The translations under genes and the position numbers were made by a program. DNA of 6,021 bases from Thermoplasmata archaeon (GTDB lineage: Archaea > Thermoplasmatota > Thermoplasmata > UBA184), in the NCBI GenBank assembly GCA_030043505.1, contig JASHXN010000114.1, positions 1 through 6,021 on the forward strand. The letters are read 5' to 3'. The notes beneath the pieces were generated by a model. The model had not been told where the DNA came from, made no database searches, and was given only the letters and a program-made list of their open reading frames with translations. Positions 1 to 5,363 of the stretch are shown here, in pieces. The first letter of the stretch is position 1. Every line of letters starts with the position of its first letter.

Positions 1-2087
1 TCCCCCGCTCCGCGGGCGTCGCGCACCATGCGTTCGACCTCGCGGAGCCGGTCGGCGGCGGTGTCCACCAGCGTTCCGTCGAACTCGATGTCCTGCCCGG
101 TCGAGGTCGCCAGAAGGTAGTACAGCCGCAGGGGGTCGGGACCCCACTCCTCGAAAGCGACGTCGATGGTCGGGATCGGCCCGCCCTTCTTCTTGAGCTC
201 CTTCTTGGAGATCTTCTGGCCGTGGGGTCCGGTGATCCAGCCGTGCGCCAGGACGCCCAACGGGCGCAGCGCGGGCGGAAGCAGCTTGGCGTGGGTGAAG
301 AGGAAGATCGGGAAGTGCACCCGACGGTGCTCCTTGCCCCCGACGTTCAGGTCGAGCGGATACCAGTACAGGAACTCCGCGCGGACCTCGTCCTGGAGCC
401 CCCGGTCGACCGACGGCTCCCCGTCTCCTTCCCCGAGGAAGACCCGGTCGAAGAACGCGTCCGTGAGCTGGCCGGTCGCGAGGCGCCCGGTGGCGACGAA
501 GCGGCGCACGACGAAGTAGGCCATGTAGAACGTCGAGTCGGCGATCGGCTCGATCGTCCACGCGGGGTCGAGCGGGAACGGCGAACCGAGCCAGCGACCT
601 TTCCGGGTGCACGGTCGGTCCTCGAACCAGTCGAGCACGCCCGGTAGCTCCCGACCGTACTCCTCGGGTACGATAGCGGTCCGCGCGAGTTGCTCCCGCG
701 TCTCGGCCTTCCACGCGGGGTCGGAGTACCGGAGGAACCACTGGTCGGTGAGCCGCCGGATGACGACCGCGTGCCCGTTCCGGCAAACGACCGGTTCGGA
801 GAACTCTCGCAGCGAGAAGCTCGTAGCCGTCCGCTCCAATTCCGCGGCGACCCGCTCGCGCGCCTCTCGGACGCTGACCCCGGCGAGCTCGGGCACGGTC
901 ATGCGGCCCCGGAGGAACTCGAGCCGGTAGAGCCGCTCGGTCGCCTCGTCGACCTTCGCCCGGTCGTGCAGCCCTTGAGCCCCGACGGCGTTCAGCGCTC
1001 TCTCGGCCGGTGTACCGTGCCCGGTGAGCAGCTCCGCCTCCGACCCGCCGGCGGCGGGGCTCACTTCGAGCAGGATCCGAGGCGGCTCCAACCGGCTCCG
1101 GGTCGACTCCGCTTCCTCGCGCAGCGCTGCCGCGTCCGCCGGAGCATGCGCGGGCACGCTCATCACGACGCCCGTGCCGATCGCCGGATCGACCACGCGG
1201 CTGGCGAGGATCGGGACCCGGTTCCCGGCCCGGGGCACCGTGACCTCGCGCCCCACGATCGCGGCGACCGGCTCGCGGTGGCCGACGCGGCCCCCGTGCT
1301 GCTCGACGAGGCGTTCGACGGCGGTCGGGGTAGCGAGGTACGTCCGGTCGCCGTGGTGCCAGGCGGCGAGCTCGCCGTTCGGCGCGACCCAGAGGTTCGT
1401 CACGCCGTAGACGGTCTCCGGCCGGAGGGTCGCCGCCAGCAGGATCCGCCCGTCGTCCAACGGGAACGGAACGGTGGTGAACGCGACGACCTCCGCTCCG
1501 CCGCCTTGGGAGAGGTCCGTCTCGGCACGGTCGACGGCGACGGGGCCGCAGACGGGGCAGACCGAGCCGTAGTGGGTCCCCTGCGTGAGGGCTCCTCGGC
1601 GCGCCAAGGTCCGGAACTGCCACCGGATGAACGCGCGATAGTCGTCGTCGATCGTACTGACGACGGTCGAGCGGTCGAGGAGCACGCCGAACCGTTCCAG
1701 CACCGAGAGATAGTTCTTCGAGAAGAACCGGACGACCTCCTCGGGCTCCTCGAGCCGACGGCGCTCCTCCGCGCTCACGCCGGCGTCCTCCAGCTGACCC
1801 AGCACCGTGGGGTCGGCGTCCCGGACCTTCTGCGCCCAGGCGACGGCCGGGATGCCCGACGCGTGGATCCCGAACGGCAGCAGGACCTGCTCGCCGAGCA
1901 TCCGATGGTACCGGGCGAGCGTGTCGAGGATCGCGTAGCCGCGCAGGTGGCCCGCGTGGAGGAAGCCGCTCGGACCGGGGTAGGCGTTCAGCGCGTAGTA
2001 TTTGCGTCGGCCGCCGACCCGCTGCCCCGTGGCGAGGCCGGCGGCTCGCCACGCCTCCTGCCAGCGCGACGCGTCCCGGGGCTCCAC
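1..2087 (-). CDS. leuS: Leucyl-tRNA synthetase, archaeal type (C-terminus cut by window edge)
   Basis: Class I aminoacyl-tRNA synthetase that charges tRNA-Leu with leucine in the cytoplasm. Reading the minus strand gives 695 codons without a stop before the left edge. The family is roughly 930-970 residues in archaea, so the C-terminal anticodon-binding and tail region is missing. Visible in order: the nucleotide-binding motif HAGH (residues 44-47, the HIGH equivalent) in an AYPGPSGFLHAGHL context; a CPVCG knuckle; the CP1 editing domain with TLRPET (220-225), GVTNLW and GVVMSVPAHAPAD, whose D318 corresponds to the universal editing aspartate; a DQWFLRY segment; NVGGKEH; and KISKK (625-629) in place of KMSKS. 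The start is the GTG at 2087-2085. No in-frame ATG precedes the conserved N-terminus, and a TATA-like box sits 27 bp upstream, which suggests a leaderless mRNA. It is divergent from queE. Identity is certain from CP1 plus the HIGH-like motif; only the exact start is inferred. Confidence 0.97.
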   Translation of the reverse strand, partial: MEPRDASRWQEAWRAAGLATGQRVGGRRKYYALNAYPGPSGFLHAGHLRGYAILDTLARYHRMLGEQVLLPFGIHASGIPAVAWAQKVRDADPTVLGQLEDAGVSAEERRRLEEPEEVVRFFSKNYLSVLERFGVLLDRSTVVSTIDDDYRAFIRWQFRTLARRGALTQGTHYGSVCPVCGPVAVDRAETDLSQGGGAEVVAFTTVPFPLDDGRILLAATLRPETVYGVTNLWVAPNGELAAWHHGDRTYLATPTAVERLVEQHGGRVGHREPVAAIVGREVTVPRAGNRVPILASRVVDPAIGTGVVMSVPAHAPADAAALREEAESTRSRLEPPRILLEVSPAAGGSEAELLTGHGTPAERALNAVGAQGLHDRAKVDEATERLYRLEFLRGRMTVPELAGVSVREARERVAAELERTATSFSLREFSEPVVCRNGHAVVIRRLTDQWFLRYSDPAWKAETREQLARTAIVPEEYGRELPGVLDWFEDRPCTRKGRWLGSPFPLDPAWTIEPIADSTFYMAYFVVRRFVATGRLATGQLTDAFFDRVFLGEGDGEPSVDRGLQDEVRAEFLYWYPLDLNVGGKEHRRVHFPIFLFTHAKLLPPALRPLGVLAHGWITGPHGQKISKKELKKKGGPIPTIDVAFEEWGPDPLRLYYLLATSTGQDIEFDGTLVDTAADRLREVERMVRDARGAG

Positions 2088-2108
2088 GGCGGGGCCACGA
2101 CCCGGCGC

Positions 2109-2118
2109 GGTATTTGAG
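2109..2118 (-). promoter_or_regulatory. TATA-like box for leuS
   Basis: On the minus strand this reads CTCAAATACC, an AT-rich island in otherwise very GC-rich sequence. Its centre (about 2114) is 27 bp from the first base of the leuS GTG codon at 2087. Archaeal TATA boxes lie about 26-27 bp upstream of the transcription start, so the start of transcription should coincide with the GTG. This implies a leaderless mRNA and supports the GTG as start codon. No Shine-Dalgarno-like sequence is seen in between. Confidence 0.6.
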
Positions 2119-2151
2119 GGACACGCGGTCCAGGACGCCGGGGAGCGAGCG

Positions 2152-2158
2152 CTTTACG
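2152..2158 (+). promoter_or_regulatory. TATA-like box for queE
   Basis: The sequence CTTTACG is the only AT-containing patch between the leuS promoter and queE. Its centre (about 2155) is 26 bp upstream of the A of the queE ATG at 2181, the spacing expected between an archaeal TATA box and the transcription start. queE is therefore probably leaderless, which fits the absence of a GGAGG- or GGTG-type ribosome binding site before the ATG. The match to a strong TATA consensus is weak, so spacing is the main argument. Confidence 0.5.
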
Positions 2159-2180
2159 CCGCGCCGCGCCTCCGACGGCG

Positions 2181-2810
2181 ATGCGGATCATCGAGGTGTT
2201 CCACTCCATCCAGGGGGAGGGGCTCCTGACGGGCGTCCGGACCTCGTTCGTGCGCACCGCGCGGTGCAACCTGCGCTGCGCCTGGTGCGACACGACCTAC
2301 TCGTTCGGACCCGGCAAGGAGCGTTCGATCCCCTCCCTGCTCGCGGAGGTCCGCCGGCACCGGACGCGGAACGTCTGCCTCACCGGAGGCGAACCGCTGC
2401 TCCAGCGCGCGTCGCTCGACCTCGTGCGCGCGCTCAGCGAGCGCGGCTACGCGACGGTCATCGAGACCGGCGGCTCGCTGGACGTCGGTCCGTACGTCGG
2501 GCTCGCGGGCGTCCACCTCAGCGTCGACGTGAAGTGTCCGTCCTCCAAGATGACCGCGAAGAATCGGTGGGAGAACCTCCCGCTGCTCACCGCGGAGGAC
2601 ACGGTGAAGTTCGTGATCGGCGACCGTCGCGATTACGTCTACGCGCGCCGGGTCGTGACGAAGTACCGCGGGCCCGCCGCGCTCGACTTCCAGCCGGTGT
2701 GGGGGAGCGACGCGGGCCGCCTCGCGGACTGGGTCCTCCACGACCGGCTCGACGTCCGGGTCCTGCTGCAAGAGCACAAGGTGCTCTGGGGCGACGTCCC
2801 CGGCCGCTGA
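2181..2810 (+). CDS. queE: 7-carboxy-7-deazaguanine synthase QueE (radical SAM)
   Basis: QueE performs the radical SAM ring contraction of 6-carboxy-5,6,7,8-tetrahydropterin to 7-carboxy-7-deazaguanine, the precursor of preQ0. In archaea preQ0 is inserted at position 15 of tRNA and becomes archaeosine. The 209-residue protein has the family's usual short length. Motifs in order: SIQGEG (9-14) near the N-terminus; the cluster-binding CNLRCAWC (C29, C33, C36, spacing Cx3Cx2C), the three ligands of the SAM-binding 4Fe-4S cluster; TGGEP (68-72) and ETGGS (95-99), SAM-contact motifs of the fold; DVKCPSS (116-122); and the C-terminal LQEHKVLWG (196-204), typical of QueE. The ATG is placed by SIQGEG nine residues in and by the TATA-like box 26 bp upstream. 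It is divergent from leuS, and 59 bp separate it from egsA downstream. QueC, QueD and the archaeosine transglycosylase are not in the window. Confidence 0.96.
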   Translation: MRIIEVFHSIQGEGLLTGVRTSFVRTARCNLRCAWCDTTYSFGPGKERSIPSLLAEVRRHRTRNVCLTGGEPLLQRASLDLVRALSERGYATVIETGGSLDVGPYVGLAGVHLSVDVKCPSSKMTAKNRWENLPLLTAEDTVKFVIGDRRDYVYARRVVTKYRGPAALDFQPVWGSDAGRLADWVLHDRLDVRVLLQEHKVLWGDVPGR

Positions 2811-2830
2811 CGAGAACGCCTGACGGATAG

Positions 2831-2837
2831 GCTAAAG
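2831..2837 (+). promoter_or_regulatory. Possible TATA-like box for egsA
   Basis: GCTAAAG is the most AT-rich patch in the 59-bp gap between queE and egsA. Its centre is about 36 bp upstream of the egsA ATG, so a TATA-driven start would fall near 2860 and leave a leader of about 10 nt. This would let egsA be transcribed separately from queE. The evidence is weak; read-through from queE is equally possible. Confidence 0.35.
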
Positions 2838-2845
2838 AGGCCCCG

Positions 2846-2869
2846 GCCCCCGTCCGCCGTCTCGGGGGC
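2846..2869. repeat. GC-only inverted repeat abutting the egsA start codon
   Basis: GCCCCCG (2846-2852) is the exact reverse complement of CGGGGGC (2863-2869), separated by the 10-nt spacer TCCGCCGTCT. The right arm ends on the base immediately before the egsA ATG. In RNA this would form a 7-bp all-G:C stem. No T-run follows, so it does not look like an archaeal terminator. It could be an operator around the transcription start or a structure affecting start-codon access, or chance in such GC-rich DNA. Confidence 0.4.
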
Positions 2870-3979
2870 ATGGTGGAGGCTCGCCTGGAGCGTCCGGACC
2901 GCGCCATCGGCAGCGACTTCCCGTTCGGCAAGGCGAAGGGGATGGTCTTCCCCCGCAGCGTCCTCGTCGGCCACGGTGTCCTGGACGAGCTCGCGACGAC
3001 GTGCCAGCAGTTCGGGTTCGCCTCCTCCGGGGCGGTCGTCACGGGGCCGAAGACGGCCGAGCTCGCGGGGAACCGCGCGACCGAGATCCTGAACGCGAAC
3101 GGGTTCCGGGTGCGCACGATTATCGCGCGGGAAGCGACCGTCGCCGAGGTCGACCGGGTCGCGGCGGAAGCGCGGGCCGACGGCGCCCGGTTCCTCATGG
3201 GGGTCGGCGGCGGCAGCAAGATCGACATCACGAAGGTCGTGGCGGCGCGCCTCGGGATCCCGTTCGTGAGCGTGCCGACCTCCGCCGCGCACGACGGCAT
3301 CTCCTCGCCGCGCGCGTCCTTGCACGACTCCGAGAACGTCACCAGCACGCCGGGAGCGGTGCCGATGGGCGTCATCGCCGATACGGCGTTGATCGTCCAG
3401 GCGCCGTACCGCCTGCTCGCCAGCGGGTGCGCGGACGTGATCTCCAACGTCACCGCGATCCTCGACTGGCGCCTCGCCGTGCGCCTCCGCAGCGAGGAGT
3501 TCTCCAGCACGGCGGCGAACCTGAGCGAGTACGCGGCCCAGGAGATCATCGACCACGCCGCGTCGATCAAGCCGAACCTGGAGGAGTCGGTCTGGGTCGC
3601 GATCCGACCGATCCTCGTCGCCGGGATCGCGATGAGCGTCGCCGGCTCCTCCCGCCCGTGCTCCGGCAGCGAGCACTTGTTCTCGCACGCCCTCGACCGG
3701 GTCTCGAGCCGACCGAGCCTGCACGGCGAGCAGTGCGGCGTCGGCGCCATCATGATGATGTACTTGCACGGGGGCGACTGGCAGCGGGTGAAGAAGGCGT
3801 TGCTAACCGTGGGAGCGCCGACGACCGCCCAGGAGCTCGGCGTGACGAACGAGGAGGTCGTCCGAGCCCTCACCCTCGCGCACACGATCCGGCCCGACCG
3901 CTACACGATCCTCGGCGACAACGGCCTCGCGCGCGACGCCGCCGAGCGTCTCGCGACCGTCACCGGGGTGGTGAGCTAG
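2870..3979 (+). CDS. egsA: Glycerol-1-phosphate dehydrogenase [NAD(P)+]
   Basis: Reduces dihydroxyacetone phosphate to sn-glycerol-1-phosphate with NAD(P)H in the cytoplasm, the committed step that gives archaeal ether lipids their glycerol stereochemistry. The 369-residue protein belongs to the iron/zinc glycerol dehydrogenase fold. Visible motifs: FPRSVLVGHGVL (27-38) at the start of the nucleotide-binding domain; GVGGGSKID (111-119), the glycine-rich cofactor loop; and PTSAAHDGISSPRAS (136-150), diagnostic of G1P dehydrogenases. Probable metal ligands are D189 (in GCADVISN), H269 (in GSEHLFSH) and H285 (in HGEQCG); their spacing matches the Asp-His-His set of the fold. I take the ATG at 2870. 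An alternative ATG at 2942 (residue 25), preceded by purine-rich AAGGGG, would leave too few residues before the FPR motif. The UPF0179 gene follows with no spacer, so the two probably form one transcript. Confidence 0.97.
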   Translation: MVEARLERPDRAIGSDFPFGKAKGMVFPRSVLVGHGVLDELATTCQQFGFASSGAVVTGPKTAELAGNRATEILNANGFRVRTIIAREATVAEVDRVAAEARADGARFLMGVGGGSKIDITKVVAARLGIPFVSVPTSAAHDGISSPRASLHDSENVTSTPGAVPMGVIADTALIVQAPYRLLASGCADVISNVTAILDWRLAVRLRSEEFSSTAANLSEYAAQEIIDHAASIKPNLEESVWVAIRPILVAGIAMSVAGSSRPCSGSEHLFSHALDRVSSRPSLHGEQCGVGAIMMMYLHGGDWQRVKKALLTVGAPTTAQELGVTNEEVVRALTLAHTIRPDRYTILGDNGLARDAAERLATVTGVVS

Positions 3980-4408
3980 ATGCCGGAGATCACGCTCCTG
4001 GCGATCCCGGAGGCGCAGCCCGGCTTCGAGTTCGTCTACCAAGGCGGCGCGCCGGTCTGCCGCACCTGCCCGTACCGGCACGCCTGCCTGACGCTCGAAC
4101 CCGGCCACCGCTACGCGGTCACGAGCGTCCGGAGCATCACGCACCCGTGCGCGCTGCAGGAGACCGACGCGCACGTCGTGGAGGTGAAGCCGGTCCCCCG
4201 CCCGCTCGTCGTCGACGCCCGGAGCGCGGTGGTCGGGAGCCACGTGGAGGTCGGACGGTACCCGTGCAAACGCCTGGACTGCCCGAACTGGTCGATCTGC
4301 GCCGGCCCATCGTTGCCCGCCAAGCAGCGGTACCGCATCGCGTCGATCGACGACGCCCCGGCAGAGTGCCGGATCGGCCGAACGCTGAAGCGCGTCGACG
4401 CGGTGTAG
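3980..4408 (+). CDS. UPF0179 family archaeal cysteine-rich protein
   Basis: Conserved archaeal protein of unknown function, recognised by its overall pattern and 142-residue length. It has eight cysteines: C27, C30, C36, C57, then C96, C101, C107, C130. They fall into two similar halves (Cx2Cx5Cx20C and Cx4Cx5Cx22C), and each half carries a matching strand before its last cysteine (RYAVTSV and RYRIASI). The layout suggests two metal sites, zinc or iron-sulfur, one per half or shared; that is inference. There is no signal peptide or membrane segment. The ATG directly follows the egsA TAG (3977-3979), so translation is probably coupled within one mRNA. The TAG stop at 4406-4408 lies 10 bp before a tRNA gene on the same strand. 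A role linked to lipid synthesis cannot be claimed from adjacency alone. Confidence 0.93.
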   Translation: MPEITLLAIPEAQPGFEFVYQGGAPVCRTCPYRHACLTLEPGHRYAVTSVRSITHPCALQETDAHVVEVKPVPRPLVVDARSAVVGSHVEVGRYPCKRLDCPNWSICAGPSLPAKQRYRIASIDDAPAECRIGRTLKRVDAV

Positions 4409-4418
4409 GTCCCGATGC

Positions 4419-4526
4419 GGGGCTGTGGGGTAGCTTCGGGCGGCAGGCCGGTCCTGCGCCCGCTCTACTGGTCCATCCTTCGGGCTTTGGGAGCCCGGGA
4501 CCCCGATTCAAATTCGGGCAGCCCCA
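4419..4526 (+). tRNA. tRNA-Pro(UGG), interrupted in the D-loop
   Basis: Cloverleaf read by hand. The acceptor stem GGGGCTG (4419-4425) pairs perfectly with CAGCCCC (4519-4525), with discriminator A at 4526 and no encoded CCA. The anticodon stem CGGGC/GCCCG (4481-4485/4493-4497) closes the loop TTTGGGA, with anticodon TGG at 4488-4490. The variable region is GGAC. The T-stem CCCGA/TCGGG (4502-4506/4514-4518) closes the loop TTCAAAT. U8, A14, G15 (the archaeosine site, with C48 available as Levitt partner) and A21 are in place. The D-loop holds 33 extra bases (4437-4469). Without them the RNA is a normal 75-mer with G18G19 (4470-4471) directly after C16-U17-U17a. The D-stem is weak (G10-U25, G11-C24, G12-C23, U13-U22), which I believe is common for archaeal tRNA-Pro. 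No TATA-like box precedes it, so it may be cotranscribed with the UPF0179 gene. Confidence 0.93.
4437..4469 (+). other. Putative noncanonical (D-loop) tRNA intron
   Basis: A 33-nt insertion lies between tRNA positions 17a and 18. Because a T occurs at both edges, 4436-4468 would give the same mature product. CGGGCG (4437-4442) pairs with CGCCCG (4457-4462) and, after a bulged G4443, CAGG (4444-4447) pairs with CCTG (4453-4456) around the loop CCGGT. In one register the 3-nt bulge CTT (4434-4436) and the 3-nt bulge ACT (4467-4469) flank a weak 4-pair helix, 4430-4433 with 4463-4466 (one mismatch, one wobble). Cutting after the second base of each bulge then excises exactly 33 nt, like a relaxed bulge-helix-bulge site. 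In a second register GTAG (4430-4433) pairs perfectly with CTAC (4465-4468), but C4463 and T4464 are left unpaired. Splicing endonuclease is the expected processor. An unspliced, expanded D-loop is the alternative. Confidence 0.7.
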
Positions 4527-4559
4527 TCGGCCGGGACCTCCCGGTCTGAGCGGCGGGCG

Positions 4560-5363
4560 ATGGACGACACCGACCCCGCCGCCCCTCCCCGGGGGCCGCT
4601 CGGCACGGCACGGCTGTTCTGCGAAACGTGCGGCGAGGAGACGCTCCACCGCCTCCTCCGGGTCGACGGCGGCGGGGGCCGACGGGCCGTCGCCGGGGTC
4701 GCGCGGTGCCGCGTCTGCCGGTGGACGCACCCGTTCGTCTCGGCCCGACCGCGCCAGGCGCGCGTCGAGCTGATCGTCTCGGCCGGTCCCGCCACCGCCC
4801 ACCGCAGCGCCGAGCTGCCGGCCACGGCGCTCCTCCGCGTCGGCGAGCCGATCCCCGGCGGACCGCCGGGCGCGCTCGTCCGCCGCCTCGACCTTCACGA
4901 CGGCCGTGTGCTCGAGGTCGCGCCGGCGCACGAGGTCCGTACCGCGTGGTTGGCGACGCCCGGGCCCCCGCGCGTGCGCGTGGCGGTCGTGGAGGGGGCT
5001 CGTTCCCACACCGAATACGCCGAGACGCCTCCCGGTACGCGGCTGGAGGTCGGGGCGGCGCTCCGCCTCGCCCGCGGCATGGTCGCGATCACGGCGCTGC
5101 GCGCCCGCCAGCAGACGTGGCGACGGCCCGGCGACGCCTTCCCGGCCGACGAGGTCTCGGTCGTCTACGCGCGGCGGATCGTGAGGCCCCCGGCCGGCAG
5201 GAGCCCCTGGAGGCGCGCGCGCGGCACGTCCAGGCCCGCGGCGAGCTCCTTCTCCGCCGCGTCGCGGAGCCGCTCGTCCCCCGGCGTCAGAAGGAATCGG
5301 GCCGCCCCGCGGGCCCGGATCGCCGCCGGCGGCGCGACCGAGAGCAGTTCGTCGTCCTCGTAG
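4560..5363 (+). CDS. HVO_0476-like archaeal zinc-finger protein
   Basis: Uncharacterised archaeal protein with an N-terminal zinc knuckle and a mostly beta C-terminal part. Two CxxC pairs are seen, CETC (C21, C24) and CRVC (C50, C53), consistent with one four-cysteine zinc site. The middle region (about 65-205) contains short beta-type segments such as LDLHDGRVLEVA and VRVAVVEGA and ends with VSVVYARR (about 199-206), which I judge to be where the conserved family domain normally ends. After that, about 60 residues of arginine-, proline- and serine-rich sequence ending in six serines are read from DNA that is also the antisense of the convergent rqcH gene. That tail is probably not functional sequence. 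The ATG at 4560 lies 33 bp after the tRNA, and no clear promoter or ribosome binding site is visible. Function is unknown; nucleic-acid binding would be a guess. Family assignment is by pattern and is less certain than for the other genes. Confidence 0.82.
   Translation: MDDTDPAAPPRGPLGTARLFCETCGEETLHRLLRVDGGGGRRAVAGVARCRVCRWTHPFVSARPRQARVELIVSAGPATAHRSAELPATALLRVGEPIPGGPPGALVRRLDLHDGRVLEVAPAHEVRTAWLATPGPPRVRVAVVEGARSHTEYAETPPGTRLEVGAALRLARGMVAITALRARQQTWRRPGDAFPADEVSVVYARRIVRPPAGRSPWRRARGTSRPAASSFSAASRSRSSPGVRRNRAAPRARIAAGGATESSSSSS

Noticed and set aside
690..2117. Long open frame on the plus strand (475 codons) opposite leuS
   Set aside because: It is the antisense shadow of a well-conserved synthetase gene. 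Its translation is Arg/Pro/Gly/Asp-rich without family motifs, as expected in very GC-rich DNA where stops are rare.
2587..3885. Long minus-strand open frames (up to 432 codons) opposite queE and egsA
   Set aside because: They lie antisense to two genes with clear catalytic motifs and span their intergenic gap. The translations show no recognisable domain.
4531..4544. Palindrome CCGGGA-CC-TCCCGG just after the tRNA, considered as a terminator or regulatory hairpin
   Set aside because: It is short, has only a 2-nt spacer and no T-run follows. Similar GC palindromes are expected by chance in this composition, so no function is supported.
3001..4773. 590-codon plus-strand frame across egsA, UPF0179 and the tRNA
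   Set aside because: It is an Arg-rich shadow frame that reads through a tRNA gene and overlaps three supported features. No domain is visible.
4560..5363. Possibility that the CxxC pairs mark a ribosomal protein or transcription factor
   Set aside because: A four-cysteine zinc knuckle alone is not diagnostic. The downstream beta-rich region and the VYAR-type ending fit the uncharacterised archaeal HVO_0476-like family better.
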